Assembly (NCBI GenBank): GCA_020634555.1
Contig: JACKBK010000057.1
Location: 1-13,383, forward strand
Length of the DNA: 13,383 nt
From: Caldilineae bacterium
GTDB lineage: Bacteria > Chloroflexota > Anaerolineae > JAAEKA01
Direction of reading: 5' to 3'
The position numbers and the translations under genes are program-made. Under the pieces are notes generated by a model that searched no databases, was not told the origin of the DNA, and worked only from the letters and a program-made list of their open reading frames with translations. Positions 7,936 to 13,383 of this stretch are shown one piece after another. Each line of letters starts with the position of its first letter. The first letter of the stretch is position 1.

Positions 7936-9121
7936 ACCTTGGGAAGTCGCCAAACACGAGTATCTCAAGGCGGTGCGTCGTCGCTCCTTCGTTCTGGCGA
8001 CGCTGGGGTTCCCCTTGCTTTTTGCCGCAATCATCGGCTTCAGCGTGCTGGTTGCCACAGACGGCGGCGACTCGCAACCTGTGGGCTACGTCGATGAGTC
8101 TGGACTGTTGGCTGCCAGCCAGCCCGCGGCCGGCACGCAGGCTTTCGCCGATGAGACGAGCGCCCGGGCCGCGCTGGATGCGGGCACTGTGCAGGGCTAC
8201 TACGTATTGCCGCCAGGCTATCTGTCGGGTGAAGCGCCGCGGCTGGTCTATCTGACCGAAGCGCCGTCCGACGACGCGCGGCGGGCCTTCAACCGGCTTG
8301 TGCGCAGCGCGCTGCTGGCCGACCAATCGCCCGAAGTGCGCCAACGTCTGGAGGCCGGACTTTCGGTGACGATGCAGTCTGCGGAGGATGGCCGCGAGCT
8401 GGCCAGCGACGACTTTCTGTCGTTCCTGATTCCTCTGTTTGCCGGGATGTTCTATGTGTTTGCCGTGCTGTCATCCGCCGGCTATCTGTTGCAGGCAATG
8501 ACGACGGAAAAAGAAAACCGCACCGTAGAGGTCATGGCTACCTCGCTCTCGCCCATGCAGTTGATTACCGGCAAGGCAGCCGGGCTTTTCGCCGTTGCCA
8601 TGACGCAGTTGGCGATCTGGGGCGCTGCGGCAGTGCTGGCATTGACTATTGCCGCGGCAGCTACGGACCTGTTTCGGGGCGTCCAGATTCCCTGGTCGCT
8701 GATGGGCGTGGTGTTGATCTATTTCGTTCCCTCCTTCGCGCTGGTGGCTGGCATCATGATAGCGCTGGGCGGCGTGGTTGCTGATCTGCAGCAGGGCCAG
8801 CAGATCGCCGGCATCGTCAACCTGTTTTTTATCATGCCCTTCTTCCTGTTCGCCATCATTCTGGCGCGGCCGGACAGCCCGCTGGCGATTGCGCTGACGC
8901 TTTTTCCCACCACAGCGTTTCTGACGGTGGCCATGCGCTGGGGCGTGACGACGGTACCGGCCTGGCAAATGGCCGTTGGCCTGATCGGGCTGGTGATCTG
9001 TGCGGTGGTTGCTATCTGGGTGGCGGCGCGCGTGTTCAGGATCGGCATGTTGAGCTACGGCCAGCGGCTGAGCTGGCAGACGGTGCGCCGCGCGCTGCGT
9101 GGCCGCGAGCTGGCGGGGTGA
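7928..9121 (+). CDS. ABC-2 type permease, NatB-like (first of a pair)
   Basis: Membrane subunit of the exporter, 397 residues. It has the NatB/ABC-2 layout: helix 1 at about 21-43, a large extracytoplasmic domain (about 44-162) beginning QPVGYVDESG, then helices near 163-187, 216-244, 256-280, 293-312 and 345-367. The cytoplasmic coupling segment TTEKENRTVEVMATS (192-206) is the family hallmark. Start ATG 7928 has a strong ribosome site and overlaps the ATPase stop by 8 bases, so translation is coupled. It is a clear paralogue of the next gene: shared GYVD, EKENRT.EV, LFP.TA, VPAWQ and AARVF/AARFF blocks in the same order. The two probably form a heterodimer. Cargo is unknown; sodium, drugs or lipids are all seen in related systems. 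Confidence 0.93.
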   Translation: MVKPWEVAKHEYLKAVRRRSFVLATLGFPLLFAAIIGFSVLVATDGGDSQPVGYVDESGLLAASQPAAGTQAFADETSARAALDAGTVQGYYVLPPGYLSGEAPRLVYLTEAPSDDARRAFNRLVRSALLADQSPEVRQRLEAGLSVTMQSAEDGRELASDDFLSFLIPLFAGMFYVFAVLSSAGYLLQAMTTEKENRTVEVMATSLSPMQLITGKAAGLFAVAMTQLAIWGAAAVLALTIAAAATDLFRGVQIPWSLMGVVLIYFVPSFALVAGIMIALGGVVADLQQGQQIAGIVNLFFIMPFFLFAIILARPDSPLAIALTLFPTTAFLTVAMRWGVTTVPAWQMAVGLIGLVICAVVAIWVAARVFRIGMLSYGQRLSWQTVRRALRGRELAG

Positions 9122-9128
9122 TACAACC

Positions 9129-10373
9129 ATGCACAACATCACACTGGTTCTGCGCCACGAGATTGCCACGACCCTGCGCAAGCGGTCGTTTTGGTTCACC
9201 ACGTTCGTCTTTCCGCTGCTGATTCTGGCTTTCTCGCTGATCCCGCAGCTGCTCACCGATCGGTTTGTGGGCGACGACCCGGTTAGTCTGTTGACCGGTC
9301 CGGCCGGGGCGCCGCAGCAAATTGGCTACGTGGACCAGGCGGGCGTCATCACGACGGTACCCGCCGATTTATCCAGCCTGCTTGAAGCATTTCCGGACCG
9401 CGAGACAGCCGAGCAGGCATTGCACGCGGGCCAAATCAGCCAGATATACCTCCTGCCTGCCGATTTTATGCAGACCGGCGAAGTGGTGGTCGTCGCGCCC
9501 AGCCTGTCGCCTCTGGCCGGGGAGCAGAACGAGAATCTTCTGCGCTGGGTCGTGGCCGCCAACCTGCTGAAGGATGAACAACGAGCGGACCTGGTGCTGG
9601 CGCCAACGGCTGCTGTCCAGGAAACAGTCATCGCGCCGGCCGAGGTGGACAACCGTAGCAGCGCTGCCGGATTTGGGGTCTCCTTCGCGCTGATGTTCAT
9701 CCTCTTTTTCTCCATCACAATGAGCAGCGGCTACATGTTGCAGAGCGTGGTCAAGGAAAAGGAGAACCGCACGGCTGAGGTGCTGCTGACCAGCTTGAAG
9801 CCACAGGAGTTGATGATCGGTAAGGTCGTCGGACTGGGTTGTCTGGCGCTCTTGCAGATGACCATCTGGGTGGGCGGCGGCCGGTTGCTGCTCAACCGTG
9901 GCGCGGACCTGCTGGCCGGCCTGGGCAGCGTGACTCTGCCGGCTGGTTTTTGGGTCTATCTGGTGCTCTACTTCCTGTTTGGTTATCTGGTCTACTCGTC
10001 GGAGCTTGGGGCAATCGGCGCGCTGGCGCCCAGCGCGCGCGAAGGATCACAGTTTACCTTTGTCATCATCCTGCCTTTGCTCATTCCCCTCTGGTTCAAC
10101 TCGATCTTTCTGAACGATCCCAACGGCACGTTGGCCACCGTCCTCAGCCTCTTCCCCCTGACGGCGCCGACGGCCATGATAACGCGGCTGGCTTCGGCCA
10201 GTGTTCCCGCCTGGCAGCCGGTGGCCGGTCTGATTCTGTTGGCCGTTACAGCCTGGTTCTTCATTCGCCTCGCCGCCCGCTTCTTTCGCGCCGATACACT
10301 GCTCTCAGACACGTCGCTCAGTTGGACACGCCTGCGCGGCGAGCTGCGGAATACGGTAGGAAGTGGAAAGTAG
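9129..10373 (+). CDS. ABC-2 type permease, NatB-like (second of a pair)
   Basis: Second membrane subunit, 414 residues. Helix 1 at about 21-42, extracytoplasmic domain about 43-178 beginning QQIGYVDQAG, then helices near 181-203, 230-248, 272-292, 308-327 and 362-382. Coupling segment VKEKENRTAEVLLTS (208-222). The C-terminal tail LSWTRLRGEL matches LSWQTVRRAL of the first permease. ATG 9129 is preferred over an upstream GTG at 9099: it lies 7 bases after the first permease's stop, has a G-rich ribosome site (GGCGGGGTG) about 9 bases upstream, and aligns with the paralogue's N-terminus (HEI..TLRKRSF against HEYLKAVRRRSF). Last gene of the operon; it converges on the prepilin peptidase. Family is certain; cargo is unknown. 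Confidence 0.93.
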   Translation: MHNITLVLRHEIATTLRKRSFWFTTFVFPLLILAFSLIPQLLTDRFVGDDPVSLLTGPAGAPQQIGYVDQAGVITTVPADLSSLLEAFPDRETAEQALHAGQISQIYLLPADFMQTGEVVVVAPSLSPLAGEQNENLLRWVVAANLLKDEQRADLVLAPTAAVQETVIAPAEVDNRSSAAGFGVSFALMFILFFSITMSSGYMLQSVVKEKENRTAEVLLTSLKPQELMIGKVVGLGCLALLQMTIWVGGGRLLLNRGADLLAGLGSVTLPAGFWVYLVLYFLFGYLVYSSELGAIGALAPSAREGSQFTFVIILPLLIPLWFNSIFLNDPNGTLATVLSLFPLTAPTAMITRLASASVPAWQPVAGLILLAVTAWFFIRLAARFFRADTLLSDTSLSWTRLRGELRNTVGSGK

Positions 10374-10442
10374 GACGCGTTATCTGATCATGTTCGGGAA
10401 GTGGCTGCCTGCGCCCCAACAGCGGTCTTCCATCACGCCGGT

Positions 10443-10472
10443 GGTGAGCTTTCTGAACGTAAACCGCTCACC
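10443..10472. terminator. Weak hairpin in the convergent gap
   Basis: In the 123-base gap between the convergent permease and peptidase genes, GGTGAGC (10443-10449) pairs with GCTCACC (10466-10472) around a 16-base loop. A second, overlapping stem (AACCG/CGGTT, 10462-10476) is an alternative fold. No T-run follows on either strand. It could help end transcription from both sides, but the evidence is thin; nothing else is seen in this gap. Confidence 0.22.
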
Positions 10473-10496
10473 GGTTCACCATTCAGCAATTTTCCA

Positions 10497-11165
10497 TTAG
10501 ACAGGCCACAGTCCCCAGGCTTGCACCAGCATGATCCATGCGCCGACGGCCAGATACGGCCCGTAGGCAAAGGAATCTTTGCGGCCGGCGCGCCTGGTGA
10601 GAAGCAAAAACGCAGCAGCCAGGCCGCCAAAAACGATCCCCAGAAACAATCCATGCAGTGCGGCGGGGAATCCAAGCAGCGCACCGATGGCCGCGGCCAG
10701 CTTAACGTCGCCCACGCCCATCGCTCCATGCCCGATGATCGCCACCGCAAAGAAAATGCCGCCACAGACCAGCAGACCCAGGACGGCAGAGCGTAGCTCA
10801 GGTTGTGAAAGCAGCAAGACTTGCAGTATCGCGCAGATCAGCAAAACAAAAATCAGCATGCTGGGGATACGATGAGTCTTCTGGTCAATCACGGTAATGG
10901 CCAGTAGAGCACCGCTGGTCACGATAATCAGCAGTGTGGCCGCAGGTTCGCTCCCTTTCCATCCCGCATAAACACCCCAACAGACCATCGAAAGTTGTAT
11001 CAGCGCCGCAAGCAGAGGTGCATCATGGGTGGCATTGGATAGCTGTGTCAGAGCATGCCCCTGTGTCCCTGCCGCGATTCCATCGAGCGGCACAAACTGC
11101 CGTGAGATGCGCCAAACGGCCCACCCGCAGGCGTATCCGGCCAACGCGCCTAGAAGGATCTGCAT
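10497..11165 (-). CDS. A24-family prepilin peptidase, catalytic domain only
   Basis: Integral-membrane aspartic peptidase that cuts the leader from type IV pilin-like precursors. Numbered from ATG 11165 (222 residues), the two family aspartates are in TVIDQKTHRIPS (D94) and in the GxGD motif GMGVGD/VKLAAAIG-type segment (AMGVGDVKLAAAIGALLGFP, D153). SFAYGPYLAVGA near the C-terminus is also typical (family pattern FGPFLA.GA). About six hydrophobic helices cover the whole length. The N-terminal cysteine-rich methyltransferase domain of classical PilD is absent, so it probably cleaves without methylating, like TadV- or archaeal-type enzymes. A GTG at 11174 gives three more residues; ATG is preferred because the predicted promoter would start transcription between the two. 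No pilin or pilus-assembly gene is in the window. Convergent with the exporter operon; separated from the surface-protein gene by a strong terminator. Confidence 0.88.
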   Translation of the reverse strand: MQILLGALAGYACGWAVWRISRQFVPLDGIAAGTQGHALTQLSNATHDAPLLAALIQLSMVCWGVYAGWKGSEPAATLLIIVTSGALLAITVIDQKTHRIPSMLIFVLLICAILQVLLLSQPELRSAVLGLLVCGGIFFAVAIIGHGAMGVGDVKLAAAIGALLGFPAALHGLFLGIVFGGLAAAFLLLTRRAGRKDSFAYGPYLAVGAWIMLVQAWGLWPV

Positions 11166-11174
11166 GATTTCCAC

Positions 11175-11204
11175 AGCCTACAACAAACCGCAACGGATTG
11201 TCAA
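11175..11204 (-). promoter_or_regulatory. Possible promoter for the prepilin peptidase
   Basis: Minus-strand perfect -35 TTGACA (11199-11204) with a -10-like TAGGCT (11175-11180; T, A and final T match) at 18 bases. The start of transcription would fall near 11168, only a few bases before ATG 11165, giving a nearly leaderless message. The weak -10 keeps confidence moderate. Confidence 0.4.
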
Positions 11205-11277
11205 CATCGCTAGGCGCTTGTTTGAGAGCGGGGTGGATTAGATGTGTAGTTCAAACGCGAAGGAATGGCACATAGAC

Positions 11278-11313
11278 AAACGCCCCGGCAGGTCACAACC
11301 TGCCGGGGCGTTT
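11278..11313 (-). terminator. Strong hairpin terminator after the surface-protein gene
   Basis: Perfect 16-bp stem AAACGCCCCGGCAGGT / ACCTGCCGGGGCGTTT with loop CACA (plus strand), GC-rich in the middle and with A and T runs at its ends. On the minus strand it sits 69 bases after the surface-protein stop and is followed by TTTGTCT, as expected for an intrinsic terminator. It would insulate the prepilin peptidase promoter. It could also work on the plus strand, but no plus-strand gene leads into it. Confidence 0.8.
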
Positions 11314-11321
11314 CTTGAAGG

Positions 11322-11371
11322 TGACAGTCACTTACGGAAAGTGGTTGGGAACCATCCCGGAGTGACTGTCA
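11322..11371. repeat. Long inverted repeat just after the surface-protein stop
   Basis: Arms TGACAGTCACT (11322-11332) and AGTGACTGTCA (11361-11371) are perfect 11-base reverse complements around 28 bases, which hold a small inner stem GGGA/TCCC (11347-11350, 11355-11358). Each arm is itself nearly palindromic (TGAC-N-GTCA). It begins 11 bases after the stop codon and is followed on the minus strand by the terminator hairpin. It may be a 3' RNA structure, a protein-binding site or a member of a dispersed genomic repeat family. Confidence 0.6.
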
Positions 11372-11382
11372 TCTTGATTGGA

Positions 11383-13383
11383 CTACTGGTCGCGCTTGCG
11401 GCGCCAGACGAAGGCTGCACCCAGCGCAGCAGCAGCGGCTGCCGGCAGGGTCGCCAGCGGCAGGCCAGCCAGCGGTGCGGCCGGGCTGGCGCTGACATCG
11501 CTCAGCGTCACCGCCGTCGGCGGCAGCGGGAACTCCAGACACCACTCTACCAGCGTGCCCGTGTCACCGCCTGCGTTGTCGGTCACCGTCAACACCCACG
11601 GACCGTTGGCGTCCTGGCCGTCGTAGGCTTGCAGCACCGGTCCGGGCGGATCGCCACCCGGCGCAACACCGCTGATGGCCGGCGGCACTGCGCTGCACTG
11701 ATCCTCGATCGGTGTGTCAGGACCCTCGTCGTCCACCGTCACGTTGTAGTTGTCACCCGAGCAACCGAACGTGCCCAGCGCCGGTACACCGGGGCGATCG
11801 ATGATCGTCGTCGGCGTCGCCGCATGATCCAGCACGAAGCTCAGGTCACCTACCCACGTGTGCAGCGCGTTGATGTACACGTTGACATCGGTGATGTTGA
11901 GGTTGTTGGGGATGTTGATCGTGTCCGACACCGAACCCTGGTCCGGGATCGGCACGTTCGGCGTGCTGCAGACACGCAGGATTGTCGTGTCCTCCACTGT
12001 CATGCTCACCGGCACGATCACCAGGTTGGTCTCGTTGCCGGGACCGGCGTCAGGATCGTTGCTGCCCACGCACAGGTTGCCCGTGTACGTGCCAGGACCG
12101 TAGCCGGTCGAGTCGAAGGTCACGGTCACATCGGTGGCGGTGCCGCCGCCGTTGGAACCGTTGGCCGGGCTCAGCGACAGCCACGGGATGTCCGACGGCA
12201 CATCGCACGGTCCGGGGGCGCTGCCACCGTCGAAGCCCAGCCAGCTCAGCTGGTTCAGGCCGCCCGGCACTGTGCCACCCAACACGCCCATGTAGGCATA
12301 GGTGTTGGCGCCGGTGTCGTAGGTGTACAGCTCTGCCAGGAACGTCCCGTTGTTGAACGCCGCCAGATAGACGGTGTCCGTCGCCGGGTCATAGCCCATG
12401 CCCTGGCCGAAGTTCGCATCGAAGGGCAGCGGTCCCAGATCGGTGGTGTTGCCGTTGCTCTTGTCGATGGCCATCATCGTATCGGTCACGATGTCGTAGC
12501 CGTACAGGTCGCCGTTGCCGTCGAACGAGATGGCGATGTTGCCCGGCGAGTTGCTGATGGCCCCGATCAGGGTCGCCACGCCCGTTGCCGGGACGATGCT
12601 GAACAGCGACGAGGTCGATACGCTGGTGCTGCTGGCATAGACAGCGCCCGTCGTCGGGTCCACCGCCATGCCGCTGTAGGTCTCGCCATTCGGAGGCGCA
12701 GTCACGGCGTACTGGTTGTTGATGACGCCCGTCGCCGGGTTCACCTCGTACATGGTGTTGGAACCATCCATCATGTACACCATGCCGTTGTAGTACTCGC
12801 CCGCACCCACGAAGTTGCCGCCGGCCGGGAAGGCTGCGATGTTCGGCAATGTGCCGGGCACATCGATGTCGAACACCGTGTAGTACGGCCCATTCTGCGA
12901 GTTCCAACTGTAGGCGTTGCTGCCCAGGATCGACGGCTTCGCCAGCGGCATGCTCGCCGGCGCCGGGTTCGGCGCCAGGCCGGCCGATGCTGCATGGCTG
13001 CCTGCCACGAAGGCCGGCATCTCCAGCGGCGCCGGTGTGTTCTCCTCGTCGATCATCCAGTCCAGCGTGCCGCCGCCGGTGTTGCTGATGGTCAGCGTCT
13101 GGTCCACCATGGTGTTGGTGGCCTGGGTGCTGTCCATGCTCAGCGGATTGACGAAGATGTTGGGGTCGCCGCCCGTTTCCACGGTCATGGTCACAGGCAC
13201 GATCACCAGATCGGTGCCGTTGCCGGGGCCGGGATCGGGGTCGTTGCTGTCCACGCACAGGTTGCCCGTGTACGTGCCTGCGCCGTAGCCCGTCGAGTCG
13301 AAGGTCACGGTCACGTCGGTGTTGGTGCCGCCGCCGTTGGAGCCGGCAGTCGTGTCCAGTGACAGCCACGGGATGTCCGCCGG
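11383..13383 (-). CDS. Surface protein: BACON-like repeats, propeller, P-domain, C-terminal anchor (5' partial)
   Basis: The 666 visible residues are the C-terminal end of a secreted protein; the reading frame stays open to the right edge, so the start is outside. Numbered from the edge: 1-69 a BACON-like Ig module (IPWLSL...VTVTFDSTGYG.GTYTGNLCV.SNDPD); 74-115 the first half of a second module (LTISNTGGGTLDWMIDEEN); about 160-385 a propeller-like region with blades such as YEVNPATGVI and FSIVPATGVA; 391-464 the second half of that module, nearly identical to 1-69; 470-618 a proprotein-convertase P-domain (IPDQGSVSDTINI, HTWVGDLSFVL, GPWVLTVTDNAGGDTGTL); 640-658 a hydrophobic helix, then RRKRDQ. 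P-domains often end subtilisin (S8) or metalloproteases, so the missing N-terminus may be a protease; this is inference. The tail looks like a sorting or anchoring signal. It is followed by two hairpins. The first in-frame GTG (13314) is inside a conserved repeat and is not a start. Confidence 0.88.
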   Translation of the reverse strand, partial: PADIPWLSLDTTAGSNGGGTNTDVTVTFDSTGYGAGTYTGNLCVDSNDPDPGPGNGTDLVIVPVTMTVETGGDPNIFVNPLSMDSTQATNTMVDQTLTISNTGGGTLDWMIDEENTPAPLEMPAFVAGSHAASAGLAPNPAPASMPLAKPSILGSNAYSWNSQNGPYYTVFDIDVPGTLPNIAAFPAGGNFVGAGEYYNGMVYMMDGSNTMYEVNPATGVINNQYAVTAPPNGETYSGMAVDPTTGAVYASSTSVSTSSLFSIVPATGVATLIGAISNSPGNIAISFDGNGDLYGYDIVTDTMMAIDKSNGNTTDLGPLPFDANFGQGMGYDPATDTVYLAAFNNGTFLAELYTYDTGANTYAYMGVLGGTVPGGLNQLSWLGFDGGSAPGPCDVPSDIPWLSLSPANGSNGGGTATDVTVTFDSTGYGPGTYTGNLCVGSNDPDAGPGNETNLVIVPVSMTVEDTTILRVCSTPNVPIPDQGSVSDTINIPNNLNITDVNVYINALHTWVGDLSFVLDHAATPTTIIDRPGVPALGTFGCSGDNYNVTVDDEGPDTPIEDQCSAVPPAISGVAPGGDPPGPVLQAYDGQDANGPWVLTVTDNAGGDTGTLVEWCLEFPLPPTAVTLSDVSASPAAPLAGLPLATLPAAAAAALGAAFVWRRKRDQ
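12001..12198 (-). repeat. Internal gene repeat, copy encoding the second BACON-like module
   Basis: 198 bases encoding visible residues about 396-461 of the surface protein. It aligns without gaps to 13186-13383, with 29 mismatches by hand count (about 85% identity). The clearest difference is a short variable patch encoding SPAN against DTTA. Confidence 0.85.
13186..13383 (-). repeat. Internal gene repeat, copy encoding the first visible module
   Basis: Partner of 12001-12198, cut by the right edge; the repeat probably continues beyond it. Encodes visible residues 1-66. Further copies upstream in the missing part of the gene are likely. Confidence 0.85.

Noticed and set aside
7027..8058. 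A 343-codon minus-strand open frame opposite the ABC ATPase
   Set aside because: It mirrors a gene with all ABC motifs intact; the translated product has no recognisable motif and no promoter or ribosome site.
9099..9128. GTG start for the second permease ten codons upstream
   Set aside because: It overlaps the first permease and adds residues (MAASWRGDTT) with no counterpart in the paralogue; ATG 9129 aligns and is better placed after its ribosome site.
11220..11256. GTTTGA/TCAAAC inverted repeat between the peptidase promoter and the terminator
   Set aside because: Only six bases with a 25-base loop; expected by chance in a region of this size.
13312..13314. GTG as the start of the surface-protein gene
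   Set aside because: It encodes a valine in the middle of the conserved TDVTVTFDSTGYG repeat, and the frame continues with matching repeat sequence to the window edge.
11242..13362. A 706-codon plus-strand open frame opposite the surface-protein gene
   Set aside because: Its product is rich in Arg, His, Val and Gly with no fold or domain, while the minus strand encodes clear BACON-like, propeller and P-domain sequence. Long antisense frames are common in high-GC repetitive genes.

Overview
High-GC bacterial DNA with seven protein genes, five complete and two cut by the window edges. The gene mix fits a Chloroflexota bacterium (Anaerolineae or Caldilineae type): a giant membrane-anchored TPR protein, a 7TM-PAS-GAF histidine kinase, a NatA/NatB-like exporter with paired permeases, and a surface protein with BACON-like repeats, a P-domain and a C-terminal anchor. 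This is inferred from gene style only; no rRNA or other marker is present. I see no tRNA, rRNA, CRISPR array, transposase or phage gene.

Left part (1-6872, all minus strand), in order of transcription. A sensor histidine kinase (4542-6872) has its own sigma70-like promoter. A 127-base gap holds a very good promoter (TTGCCC, 17 bases, TATAAT) for a 1356-residue protein with about 37 TPR units and one N-terminal membrane helix (344-4414). Two bases after its stop comes the start of an MBL-fold hydrolase, cut by the left edge (1-341). The TPR and hydrolase genes almost certainly share a message.

Middle part (6873-10496). A 139-base divergent intergenic region separates the kinase from a plus-strand operon: an ABC ATPase (7012-7935), then two paralogous ABC-2 permeases (7928-9121 and 9129-10373), overlapping by 8 bases or separated by 7. 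Back-to-back promoters appear to share a palindromic -10 (AGTATACT) with an adjacent inverted repeat, so the two directions could be controlled together.

Right part (10497-13383, minus strand). A stand-alone A24 prepilin peptidase (10497-11165) lies convergent to the exporter operon. Upstream of it is a 217-base gap with a 16-bp perfect hairpin terminator and a second long inverted repeat. Then comes the 3' end of a large secreted protein (11383-13383, start outside the window). It has two near-identical BACON-like modules, a propeller-like region apparently inserted inside one of them, a proprotein-convertase P-domain and a C-terminal helix plus basic tail.

No clearly new multi-gene system is evident. 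The most interesting points are the higher-order repeat structure of the TPR protein, the domain-in-domain layout of the surface protein, the shared divergent promoter and the paired hairpins after the surface-protein gene.
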